Shown here: in pieces, positions 28,740 to 37,595 of the stretch | Layout: each line of letters begins with the position of its first letter | Numbering within the stretch: the stretch's first letter is position 1 | Source of the DNA: Stentor roeselii | Lineage: Eukaryota; Ciliophora; Heterotrichea; Heterotrichida; Stentoridae | DNA: 64,000 bases | Assembly (NCBI GenBank): GCA_006503475.1 | Contig: RSEH01000242.1 | Span: 1-64,000, forward strand | Direction: 5' to 3' | Translations under genes and position numbers: made by a program | The notes under the pieces: generated by a model | Databases searched by the model: none | Seen by the model: the letters and a program-made list of their open reading frames with translations, nothing else | Told to the model about the DNA's origin: nothing

Positions 28740-30569
28740 CTACAACCCTTCGACATTTTCAGTCAAAATATTTCCAAGTCGCTGTCCAAGTCTTTTAAGT
28801 TCAACAGTCTGTTGAGCGATTTTGTCTCTGTTCTTATCAAGTTGATTGGCTAAGCTCTGCAATTTGCCTGTGGGAGTCCGTTTTCCTGCATTTCCTGGAT
28901 GTCTCACCGCGAAATTAATGGAAGGTAGTTCAGTTAAATTGGGAACTGATGATGATTGCATGAGTTTGCTCATGTTTTTCCCTCCCATCTGCGAGAGTTT
29001 CAAATTCAAGTTATTTTTTTCATCATCCAGTCTTTTAATAACCTGTAAAAGTTTCTGTCTTTCATTTCTAAGTTCATTGCAAGTTGCAATTAAAAATGCA
29101 TTTTCATGTTGTTTCTTGTGAATCGCTTGTGTTTTTTCCTTCTGATACTGTTTATTCTGCTTTTGTATCGAGTTGAGTCTTTCTTTGACAGACACATGGT
29201 ACTTTAAAATTTCTTTTTGCGAGCGCTGAAAGCTCGCTTCTGTGATAGTTTCTTTAACATCAGAATTTTTATCAAAGACCTGCAGGTCGACTTCATCAAT
29301 ATTAGCGCGTTTTATTTGTTTATCATAAAGTTCTTTCAAGGCAGGGACCAGACGGTCCTTTTCCGTGTTCCTGATCATTTGCGCGAGTTCTGACTGAAAC
29401 AAGTTCATTTTCCTTTTATTTTGAAAGATCTGAGCTCGAAGAGACTTGTTAAGTTCATCAACGGCTTTATTTTTATCTCTGAGTTTTCCAGCTTTTTCCT
29501 TTAACGAGTTCTTTTTGCTGAATTCATCAAGAAGTTCATTGTACATATCTCTGATACTTGCTTCTTTTTCCTTTATCTTATGGTCCAGAGGGTCTCTTTC
29601 TTCCTTCAAGGTGTTAATTTTCTGATTGAGCACAAAGTGAAAGTTAATCAAATGGATGTTAAAAGCCTTCAGTTCTTTTATCGTGTTTTCTTTTCTTTTA
29701 ATCACGTCATCCCTTTCTCTAATCTGCTCCTCAGTCTTACTAAGTTTATTTCGAAGTGATTCAAGTTCACTCTTGAGCCGGGTGTTGTTTTCTTCAAGTT
29801 TCGAGACTTCTCCTTGTTTTAATTCTTTTTCATCTTTAGTCTTAACTTTTATATCCTTCTGGTAAATGCGAAGCTTGTTGTATTCTTCAGTTTTTTCTTT
29901 TTCCTTTTTCAACTCGACACTTTTTTTTTCTTTGACTTGATGAACTTCTTTATCGTGTTCAGTTTCCAACTTGCTGAGATGACCTTCGTAGACTTCTGAG
30001 TCTTTTTGCATGATTTCAAGAAGTTTTTTATACTCGACTTGGATTTCAGAGAATTTTTTGTTGTAAGTCTCTGACAACTTTTTCATCTGGTCTTCGTGAT
30101 TTAAGACTACTCCTGTCAGCTCGTTGTGGAACTTTAGGTGCATCTCGTCGATGTCTTCTCGAAGACGGTAGTACCTGGAGTACTCTTCTTTCAAGGTACG
30201 GGAAAAACGATCTTCTCTTGATGAAAATTCTTTGAAATGATGGTCGTCTAATGATTTTAAGTCTGAAATTTGATTTTTTTCTTGAACTTGCTGGAAAGTT
30301 TTAAGAGTTTGAAGCTTTTCTTGTTCTTCTTGAAGGACTTCTGAGTTTGTTTTTTTTAGGTCTTCGATTTCTTGTTGGTAGGTTTTTTCTTTTGTACTTA
30401 GTTGAGAGAGTTTTTCGGATTTTAGCTTGGTTTTCTTCTTTTTTAGTAGTTTTATCTGTTCTTCGAGGGATTGGATTTCTGAGTTCTTTATTAGACGCAG
30501 TTGTGTCGGGTCGTCTGAGTCGAAGTGATGGATGTGAACTGGTAGCTTTTCTATTAAGTTGCTTTCCAT
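28740..30569 (-). CDS. long coiled coil resembling the C-terminal half of CFAP57
   Basis: 609 aa, nearly all coiled coil from residue 30 to 560. The block LINFHFVLNQKINTLKEERD, then MYNELLDEF and later YDKQIKRANIDEVDLQVFDK, follows the order seen in the CFAP57/WDR65 coiled-coil region (KFVLDYKIKELK; YVQRADMVEI). CFAP57 belongs to inner-arm dynein regulation in cilia and normally has an N-terminal WD40 propeller, which is absent here. Nothing upstream could supply it. It is either a stand-alone paralogue or a convergent coiled coil. A piece of its 5' end is duplicated at 31055. Confidence 0.68.
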   Translation of the reverse strand: MESNLIEKLPVHIHHFDSDDPTQLRLIKNSEIQSLEEQIKLLKKKKTKLKSEKLSQLSTKEKTYQQEIEDLKKTNSEVLQEEQEKLQTLKTFQQVQEKNQISDLKSLDDHHFKEFSSREDRFSRTLKEEYSRYYRLREDIDEMHLKFHNELTGVVLNHEDQMKKLSETYNKKFSEIQVEYKKLLEIMQKDSEVYEGHLSKLETEHDKEVHQVKEKKSVELKKEKEKTEEYNKLRIYQKDIKVKTKDEKELKQGEVSKLEENNTRLKSELESLRNKLSKTEEQIRERDDVIKRKENTIKELKAFNIHLINFHFVLNQKINTLKEERDPLDHKIKEKEASIRDMYNELLDEFSKKNSLKEKAGKLRDKNKAVDELNKSLRAQIFQNKRKMNLFQSELAQMIRNTEKDRLVPALKELYDKQIKRANIDEVDLQVFDKNSDVKETITEASFQRSQKEILKYHVSVKERLNSIQKQNKQYQKEKTQAIHKKQHENAFLIATCNELRNERQKLLQVIKRLDDEKNNLNLKLSQMGGKNMSKLMQSSSVPNLTELPSINFAVRHPGNAGKRTPTGKLQSLANQLDKNRDKIAQQTVELKRLGQRLGNILTENVEGL

Positions 30570-30740
30570 TTGGTTATTTGTTTTTGGCAGAAAATGAGAT
30601 AATGAGAAAAAGATTGAAAAATAGTTGCATGGTTTGGTAAAAGGATTTTTGGAAGAAGAAAGAATTTTTGGATTTAAGGATTGGCTAGTCTTAGTGGTTT
30701 AGGGTTATTATCAGGACTATAGTCAGAGATGATTAGAAAA
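30461..30740. repeat. source copy of a duplicated 5' flank
   Basis: It covers the first 36 codons of the CFAP57-like gene (minus strand) and about 170 bp upstream of it. It shares two exact 20-mers in the same order with 31055-31375: GATTGGATTTCTGAGTTCTT (30469 and 31063) and AAAAAGATTGAAAAATAGTT (30607 and 31212). A weaker match GTCAGAGAT-ATTA continues near 30722. Confidence 0.8.
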
Positions 30741-31167
30741 TGGTTAAGAGAAAATTGGACACCTAATGGTTAGACTAGAAAGAAGAGAATCATCATTATC
30801 ACCAAAATTTTTCTTAAACCTGGAATTTTAACTCATTATAATATCGAAGGAAAAAATATGCTTAAGAAGATGTTTTATCCAAAGAAAGTTTGAATTCAAT
30901 TCATTCCTTATTAAAGTTATTCAAAAGATGATGTTTAATTTCTTTAATTATCATAATTGTGTATTTGTTGATAATTCTTAAATATACTAAGGGTTTGTAT
31001 ACTCACTATCTTTGTAATTTAAAAAAATTTTAGTTCTTTTATCAATTTATTTGCTTTTCGGTGATTGGATTTCTGAGTTCTTCATCAGATGAAGCTATAA
31101 TGGCTATTTGAGTCTAAGTGGAGGATAAACTGGCAGCTCTCTTTTCATTTTCTTTCAATTCTTTATA
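30570..31167. other. spacer upstream of the CFAP57-like gene
   Basis: 598 bp holding the upstream part of the source repeat (to about 30740), then plain A/T-rich DNA, then the start of the duplicate copy from about 31055. No ORF or RNA gene was seen. Confidence 0.6.
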
Positions 31168-31375
31168 ATGTTTTATGGCAAAGGAGTAAAAAAAGAAGAG
31201 AAAAAGCAATCAAAAAGATTGAAAAATAGTTACAAAGATTTAGAGTTGAAAGAAAAAAGCAATTTTTTAATCAGACAGACTTTTATTAAAAAGAATCATA
31301 GAAATGATTATCACTCTTATTATTGGTTTGGTAAATATCATCAGAACTTGTCAGTCAGAGATAATTACAAAGATT
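31055..31375. repeat. diverged second copy of the 30461-30740 segment
   Basis: It is colinear with the source copy but scattered with substitutions and small insertions. The antisense frame of the CFAP57-like N-terminus is no longer open here. A plus-strand ORF starts inside it at 31168. Confidence 0.8.
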
Positions 31376-31602
31376 TCAAACGAAAAAACAATCAAAGTAA
31401 TACTTATAATAAATATAGAGAATATACACCTTTCCCAAAAAGGTTCGCAAAACTTGTCACTTTAACTCCTAAAGAAATCAAAATTGAAAAAAAATACTTT
31501 CCTGAAAAAGTGGTTTTTTACAAAGAAACTTCTAAATCAAGGTTTTTCTCATTAAAAGGTTTTCAAGTAGATGATGCTGAATTCCTCTCATTGTTTTCAT
31601 AA
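31168..31602 (+). CDS. small basic protein, candidate newly arisen gene
   Basis: 144 aa, very rich in Lys, Tyr and Asn, with no recognisable domain. The ATG is in TTTATAATG, the motif used by nearby genes. About the first 70 codons lie in DNA duplicated from the non-coding flank of the CFAP57-like gene, where the matching plus-strand sequence is not open. The second half (YTPFPKRFAKLVTLTPKEIK) looks more protein-like. Either a real gene acquired a duplicated promoter and 5' end, or this is a chance ORF. Confidence 0.45.
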   Translation: MFYGKGVKKEEKKQSKRLKNSYKDLELKEKSNFLIRQTFIKKNHRNDYHSYYWFGKYHQNLSVRDNYKDFKRKNNQSNTYNKYREYTPFPKRFAKLVTLTPKEIKIEKKYFPEKVVFYKETSKSRFFSLKGFQVDDAEFLSLFS

Positions 31603-32215
31603 TTCTAAAACTCTGCTCTTAATTTAAGAAAATCAACAAAACTTTAAATAATTAAAAAATATTGTGTCAAAAAATTGTTTTACCTCTAATCGTAAGTCAT
31701 AATATGGTATTCAATTATTTTATGAACATTCTACAGTTAATTATATGAAAAGCCCAGGATATTAAGAACTGACATAAATTTTATCAGAAATGGGTTGAAA
31801 AAGAAAGTGAAAAAGTAAAATCCTGATATTACTATGATTACTAAGAATTTTGTTATAAAGCATTCATAAAATTTGAAAATAGGTATTTAATAGATAATAT
31901 TATCTTAATTATCTCTTATAAAGATACAAATTTAAAGAACAAATTTCAAATTATTAAATTAAAGTATCATTTACAATAGCAAATAGACCATTTCTCAAAT
32001 GATTACAAACGCCGAACCTTACTACAACTAAAAAGAAAAAATAACCTTCAAATATTCGAAAATCTTTGAAAATCCATAATTTTAATTAAACTTAATGGTT
32101 ATAAGAATCTAGGAGTCATTATTATTACTTTAAACTTCACAGGGTTAAAATTTCAAGATTTAACTCCAATTCTAATATACCAATCATTTACATTAAAATA
32201 TTCAAAATACGATCC
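31603..32215. other. AT-rich spacer
   Basis: 613 bp between convergent stops, unusually long compared with the 10-25 bp typical elsewhere in the window. No frame, RNA or repeat was seen. Confidence 0.6.
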
Positions 32216-32890
32216 CTACTCACCCTCTTCCAATTTTTTCATACTAAGCCTCATAACATTCTTCAAAGAATTTCTAGGTTGAAACCCTTTCTTAATATTC
32301 ATTCTAATTTTCTGAAACTTTCTAGCAAAAACCTTAGAAGTACTTTTTAAAATCAATTCCTCTTTCGGATCTCCAGGTTGCATGATAGCATTCATCATCA
32401 TTTTCCTTCTATAGTTACTAACAACGACCTGAAAAGGAACAAACTCAGACTGAATTCCCATTTTTTTCTCAACAACATTTTGAAAAAGTTCATTCAAAGC
32501 TTTGACTTTCGGGTTTTTTTCCTTTAACAAGTTGCAAAATTCGTTGAATTCAATGTGCCCACTTCCGTCAATATCAACATCTTCAAAAATTTTCTTTGCC
32601 TGGACCTTATTTTCCGCGATTCCAAGAGTCATCATGGCTTCAATGATTTCTTCTAATTCTATTGACTTGCTCCCGTTGATGTCAATTGACAAGAAACAGT
32701 TTCGAAGGTTTTTTTTCTTTTCTTTTGTGAATTGGATGTATTGAGACTTTCCATGTCTTGAAAGCCATGATTCGGTTGAGGTTTGAAGCAGTTTTCTTTT
32801 CAGGTCTATTGATTTTCTTAGTCTCTTCAGTCGTGCCTCGGCTTCTTCTGTCTTTGCGAGAAGAAGTGGACGGTGGTTTTCACCTATCAT
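32216..32890 (-). CDS. two-EF-hand calcium-binding protein
   Basis: 224 aa. Two adjacent canonical EF-hand loops, DINGSKSIELEE (about residues 70-81) and DIDGSGHIEFNE (about 106-117), are flanked by good E and F helices. A basic helical tail (residues 135-224) follows, richer than in calmodulin, so a Ca-regulated adaptor is more likely than a calmodulin. The start codon lies 10 nt after the stop of the same-strand PP1-docking gene. Confidence 0.85.
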   Translation of the reverse strand: MIGENHRPLLLAKTEEAEARLKRLRKSIDLKRKLLQTSTESWLSRHGKSQYIQFTKEKKKNLRNCFLSIDINGSKSIELEEIIEAMMTLGIAENKVQAKKIFEDVDIDGSGHIEFNEFCNLLKEKNPKVKALNELFQNVVEKKMGIQSEFVPFQVVVSNYRRKMMMNAIMQPGDPKEELILKSTSKVFARKFQKIRMNIKKGFQPRNSLKNVMRLSMKKLEEGE

Positions 32891-32900
32891 TTTAGATTTA

Positions 32901-33203
32901 TTAAAATGTTATGCATGCACATGAACGGCCTTTTGGAGATGGAGCGTCTTCGTATTTTATTGGCTCGACTTCGAAGACTGTGCAGATTGGAAGGTTTTTG
33001 GATTTGTCGCTGAAGGTCACACGGGTCGATCTGTTTATAGTCCCAGTAGTCATCCTCTTAATAGGAACTTTAGATTCATTATTTTTTTTTCGATTTCCAA
33101 TAGTCAGTGACTTTTTCAGTATTCCCCTAGTTGGAGACCTATTCAATCCAAAATCATCAGGAGTACTGATCGACGAGTTTTCAATAGCGGAGGGTGGGTC
33201 CAT
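32901..33203 (-). CDS. small CaaX protein with PP1-docking motifs
   Basis: 100 aa. It has GILK at 27-30 and RVTF at 61-64, fitting the SILK ([GS]IL[RK]) and RVxF motifs that dock on protein phosphatase 1; SILK normally precedes RVxF, as here. It ends RSCACITF, a Cys-aa-X-type tail with a second nearby Cys. The rest is disordered and rich in Ser/Thr/Pro. I infer a membrane-tethered PP1 regulator or targeting subunit. Start: TTATAAATGG. Confidence 0.65.
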   Translation of the reverse strand: MDPPSAIENSSISTPDDFGLNRSPTRGILKKSLTIGNRKKNNESKVPIKRMTTGTINRSTRVTFSDKSKNLPICTVFEVEPIKYEDAPSPKGRSCACITF

Positions 33204-33262
33204 TTATAAGAAATCTAGTCGAAACCATATTCTTGGCATAATTTAAATATTTCAAGGGAATA

Positions 33263-33502
33263 ATGCAGCCAAAAATTGACTTCAGTCTGTAAGATCTAAG
33301 AAGGTTCAACTTTTTCAGATCTTGCTGCTCGAATTGTCGGGACGAAGAGCACGACTTCCAGTTTGAATTCAGTGAAAAGACTCCTACAAGGCCAAGAGCT
33401 GACTCTTCGATTCATCTGAAGGAAGGAATTCATTTAAAGACGATTAATACAATTAGTACTAATCGTGAGTCTGTTCTTGAAACGATATCAGAAGATTTTT
33501 AA
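33263..33502 (+). CDS. very small Cys-containing protein, 1 intron
   Basis: An ATG at 33263 opens an 8-codon exon; the 15-nt intron 33289-33303 (gtaagatctaagaag) joins it to a frame open to TAA at 33500-33502, giving 74 aa. The N-terminal part reads MQPKIDFSLFNFFRSCCSNC, a hydrophobic stretch followed by a Cys cluster that could be palmitoylated. The rest is acidic then Thr/Ser-rich. It is divergent from the PP1-docking gene with 59 nt between starts. The intron ends AAG, less usual than TAG, so this model needs RNA support. Confidence 0.5.
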
Positions 33503-35277
33503 GTAGATTAGGTAATAGTTAAGAGTTCTTAAGGGTTTGATTTTAAATTTAAGTTTTGAGGGAGATTGTTAGAGTTGATGGATTTTTTTTTTGAAATATT
33601 TGTGGATTGAGGAATGATTTTTATTGGAATATACTTTGAGGAGAATTAAAATAAGCAGATGGGTTTTATGATTTAATAAAGGATGTCATGAAAGATGTAA
33701 TGATTTGCTTAGAATGTAGAAGAATGCATCTTCATATTTTTATAAAAATTTTTATTGCATTTGACCTTGTCTCGATTTCATGTTTATTATGATCAGTTAA
33801 ATTGAAAAATTGATAGAAGTTCAAAGATAATATAATGTTCTAGAGTATTATTACGCAGTAATATTAATATAATCATTTAGATGTTTATTATAGAAATATA
33901 ACATATATAAAATAAATTGGATTATTTCTAGTAGTTTAAATCATATTGTGAATCTTTGCCGAAGATCGAAATTACACTCATGAAAAAGAAATAATATATA
34001 GCAAGTCATAGAAATGATCAAACTAATTTTATTCATTTGGGATACTGAGGTAGCTGAATGTTGTTCTTAATCACGCTCAGGAGCTTTTTCCTGATTTTAT
34101 TTGCTTCATGATAGTGATTTAAGTTTAGCTAGTAAAGCATTAATATAAGAAATAAATTCAGTATCTAAGGATATTTTTTCATCTTAAAGTAAAACTATAC
34201 GAGATGAAATTCTCTTGATGATTATTAATCATGGATTTTTCACAACAAATTTTTTATCATGAGTTAATTAGAATATAAATCCAATTCTTTGATTCTTTAA
34301 GGTTACAATCAAAATGAAGTTGAAGAATACTTTGATCGGCTTTGCAATGGAAGCACTTTGCAGAATAAATATTCTTTTTGGGAGAATAAGTAAAGTTTAA
34401 GAGTTATTAGCAATCATGATCCCCTTTATCTCAATAAAAATTAGTCTTATAACGTTTAATGTTTTCAGCGTCATACTAAAGAATTAATCACTTCCTTTAA
34501 TCTAGGATTGAAAAACTACTAAAAAATTGCTTGAATGATAACACTTAAGCAAAATTCTGATTTGATTTCTTGAAATTTATAGATATGTTCATCTCTTTAG
34601 GTAAAGAAATGCGATTTAAACTAATCATCAGTATTTATTTAATTAACTTAAGGAGTTGTGTAATGCAGTACCAATTCATAATAAATTATTCTCTTTAGCT
34701 GTCATAAATAGGTTACATAAATAAAAATAATTAAATTAATATTGAATTAGTTAAAGTCTGACAGAATATATCAATAGAAAGACTTATTTAGATGTCTTTA
34801 GGGAAGTGTATAAAGTTTAAAAGTGCAAAAGAATTTTAGAATAAATAAGGAAATATTTCCAGTCAGTAGAGGTAAGTGAAATAGCTCACAAGATTACTCT
34901 TTTGCAAATTTAATATTATAGCTCAGCTGAACTGTCTCAAATCTTAAAAAAAAATAGATTTTGTAGGGACAATAAGGTAATATAAGAGAATTACGTTACC
35001 TAAAGGATGCTAGAAAAGCAATAAGTCAACATGGAATAGTGTATTATGAAAGATAAAAATTTTTCAATACAAAGATAAGTGAGTATTATAGCATCTTTCG
35101 AATTTTTTGGCCTTCGATATGATATGGTGAATTTCCAAAAAGTTTTCTATTTGCCATCGATTCTTACAGTAAATTCATATCTGGTGTTGATAAACTAATC
35201 AGAAGCTTTTATAATAATGCTCTAGAGATTACATTCATTAATATTCAAAGCACTTTTAAAATAAAACTAAATTAAAA
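33503..35277. other. longest gene-free stretch, 1.78 kb, very AT-rich
   Basis: No open frame of useful length on either strand, no tRNA or snRNA pattern. The one clear element is the right copy of the 77-bp inverted repeat at 34065-34141. The composition is A/T without the G/T or A/C swings of other spacers. Confidence 0.7.
34065..34141. repeat. right copy of the 77-bp inverted repeat
   Basis: Exact reverse complement of window bases 1-77. The match ends at 34064, where the flanks diverge (GTTG against ATAT when aligned); the other end cannot be judged, as its partner leaves the window. It lies in the middle of gene-free DNA. Confidence 0.9.
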
Positions 35278-36465
35278 CTAATCAAATAGACGACGATAGC
35301 TACCTGTGTCGATTATTGTATGTTTAATAATGACTACGCACGCAACTATTAGCATTAAAGCGATAAAAATACCTGCAACAATAAGGGGAATAAGCCAATT
35401 GTTTCCAACATAATAATTATCCGAATAATCCTTATCATTATGAGAAATGAATAGTAAAGAATTATCAAGATCAAAAACTGAATAGAATTCATAAAAAAAA
35501 GGTAATCCAAAAATTATATTTCCATCAGTTAATTCTTCAAGCATTATATCACAACGAGCTCCATTATCAATCATAAAATTCTCAGACTGAATATCAAAAG
35601 TTACTTCATTTATTTTAAACTGTATAACAGGAAACTTTCTTGTTAAAAAACATCGGCAGCTGATTGGTTTCTTTGAATGATCGCAGTGTATTTTCTTAAA
35701 TCTAAGTGTACTGAAATATGTTGAAAAAATCTCACTTGGTAAGACCAGTTTACTTTCATTTAGACTGAAAACAGCATTATAATTATTTTCCGTAAAATAA
35801 GTACCTGAAACTCCTAACTCTTTCACATTAGCGACCCATTGACTATTAATAGCAGAAATACTAAAGTTTTTATATAACGAATATCCATTCAATAATTCAT
35901 ATAAATTATCTCCAATTCTCAACGAGCTATTTTGTCCAGTAGTGCCTAAAAATATTGAAAAAACTGAATTTCTGATTGAGTCTTGATTTTTCAAAGTTTC
36001 AATAAAAGTTGAATGTTGAGAAGATCTATCTCTTGGACCTAATCCAAATATTCCATCATTTGCTTTTTTATTATAACCTTTATCATTATTTGATAAAACA
36101 AATGCCTGATCATTAGCTTCTAATCTGCCTACAGTTATTGTTTCGGTTGAAAGACTTCCTTTTACTTTATAAGGTTTTACCCATGTTTCGATGTTAAGGT
36201 CTTTATAGGTACTGCTTTTTTTTGAGTCAAAATTTGAACTGATCCAAATGTAAGAGGTTTCAAATGAGGGTATAACTTTCATGGATTGTTTAGGTGTTCC
36301 AACTCCAATTGTCATTGAGATTTGATCGGATTTCTTATTTAAGGGTATTGAGACTAAATTTGATTTTGAAAGAGGATCTCTTTGATAGTCTTGTTCTAGG
36401 CCAGAATATTCTCCTTTTATTAGGCCCGAGCCAAGCGAAGGACCAAATAAAATGAATAAGAGCAT
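35278..36465 (-). CDS. membrane-anchored pepsin-fold protein lacking both catalytic Asp
   Basis: 395 aa: signal peptide (1-13), pepsin-like (A1) ectodomain, one membrane helix (about 354-378, WLIPLIVAGIFIALMLIVAC) and a short tail. Family landmarks are kept: IGVGTPKQSMKV, DGIFGLGPRDRSS and IIFGLPFFYEFYSVFD, the usual end of the fold. Where DTGSSNLW is expected there is SFETSYIW (about 67-74), and where DSGTS is expected there is SLNES (near 232). Both catalytic Asp are Ser, so it is a pseudoprotease, perhaps a peptide receptor. It is the host's own gene, not a retroelement protease. Confidence 0.8.
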   Translation of the reverse strand: MLLFILFGPSLGSGLIKGEYSGLEQDYQRDPLSKSNLVSIPLNKKSDQISMTIGVGTPKQSMKVIPSFETSYIWISSNFDSKKSSTYKDLNIETWVKPYKVKGSLSTETITVGRLEANDQAFVLSNNDKGYNKKANDGIFGLGPRDRSSQHSTFIETLKNQDSIRNSVFSIFLGTTGQNSSLRIGDNLYELLNGYSLYKNFSISAINSQWVANVKELGVSGTYFTENNYNAVFSLNESKLVLPSEIFSTYFSTLRFKKIHCDHSKKPISCRCFLTRKFPVIQFKINEVTFDIQSENFMIDNGARCDIMLEELTDGNIIFGLPFFYEFYSVFDLDNSLLFISHNDKDYSDNYYVGNNWLIPLIVAGIFIALMLIVACVVIIKHTIIDTGSYRRLFD

Positions 36466-37595
36466 TTATTAACATTCATTTTTAGCCTCTTGAATTTTCG
36501 TATTTTATCGGAATTTATCAGGAAAAAAAATTGAGAGGTAAATATGGAAGTTTAAATGATTTTTTTTAATTCTCATAATTTAGACTATTTCAACCTTATT
36601 CGAATGAAAAATCAGTTTAATTTAAATCTATAATTGTACTGAGACATAATCAATAATCAAATACAAGTTTTTCTAATGCATGGCTCTACGAAGGTGAAAT
36701 TTGCCTTATGTGCAAGATCATCATTTGATCTTTGTTTGATTTGTAAAAATTTATGCTGTTGTCCTCAAGCCGTGACGGTTTTGAAGAATATCTCACATTT
36801 TGATAGATGTCAGATAACTTTCAGATTTATTCGTAATTCAGCACTGGTCCTCCAAATATTCACTCAAATCATCATAACAAAATATTTTAACTTAGATATT
36901 TCACATGAAAGAAAGGTTGAGAAGGTTCTTCATTCAACTCTTTATACAAAGCCTTTGTAAATTTTCTCAAAAGTTTCAATCAATTTTAATCCGTATTAAA
37001 AACGAGTTAGACGTTAATGATTCAATTTCTGCACTTGTTCAAGACAAGTGGGAATAGAGCTATTACTCAAACCTTTATGAACTTAAGATCATTGAAAATA
37101 CTTCCGAAGGTAATTGGTGAATATCTGCTTTAAGAGTCACGTTTGAATCATACAATTGGCTCAAAAGATCAGATTCATTGAATATCTTAAAGAATGATTG
37201 CGAAACAGAGTTTTTGTTATTACTTCTTTTTACACTTATGATATTGAAAATGACCGTTATCAAATGTTATCAATGCTATATAAAAAAGTTTCAAATAACT
37301 GTATCTTTATAATTCGATATTTTTTTTACAGAATAATATATTTTTACCTGCATTAAATGGAATATTTCTTTGTAAAGTAATGCACCACTAGAAAAAAGAA
37401 TGTTTAAGAGAATTTGTGAGTATCTTGAATCTTATTTAATAATTTTAAAGCTATACAAATCAAATCACTTAAACAATTGATTACTAATATTCAAATTTTA
37501 ATTCTTGATAATTAAATCAATTTATATCAATTCTTATTTTAGCAAGTATCTATGCAGGATTGAACTATTATCATTTACTAATAGATGCTAAAATC
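36466..37595. other. 1.13-kb AT-rich spacer with two doubtful ORFs
   Basis: A plus-strand frame at 36676-36960 (94 aa, Cys-rich middle) and a minus-strand frame at 37075-37263 (62 aa) have no TATAAATG element, no domain and ordinary A/T composition. I cannot support either as a gene. Nothing else was recognised. Confidence 0.55.

Noticed and set aside
35278-36465. Retroelement-type aspartic protease
   Set aside because: The length, two-lobed pepsin layout, signal peptide and C-terminal membrane helix are those of a host A1-family protein; no reverse transcriptase or LTR is near.
36676-36960. 94-aa plus-strand ORF with Cys-rich middle
   Set aside because: Ordinary A/T composition, no start element, no domain and no intron that extends it; most likely chance.
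37075-37263. 62-aa minus-strand ORF
   Set aside because: Short, no start element and no recognisable family.
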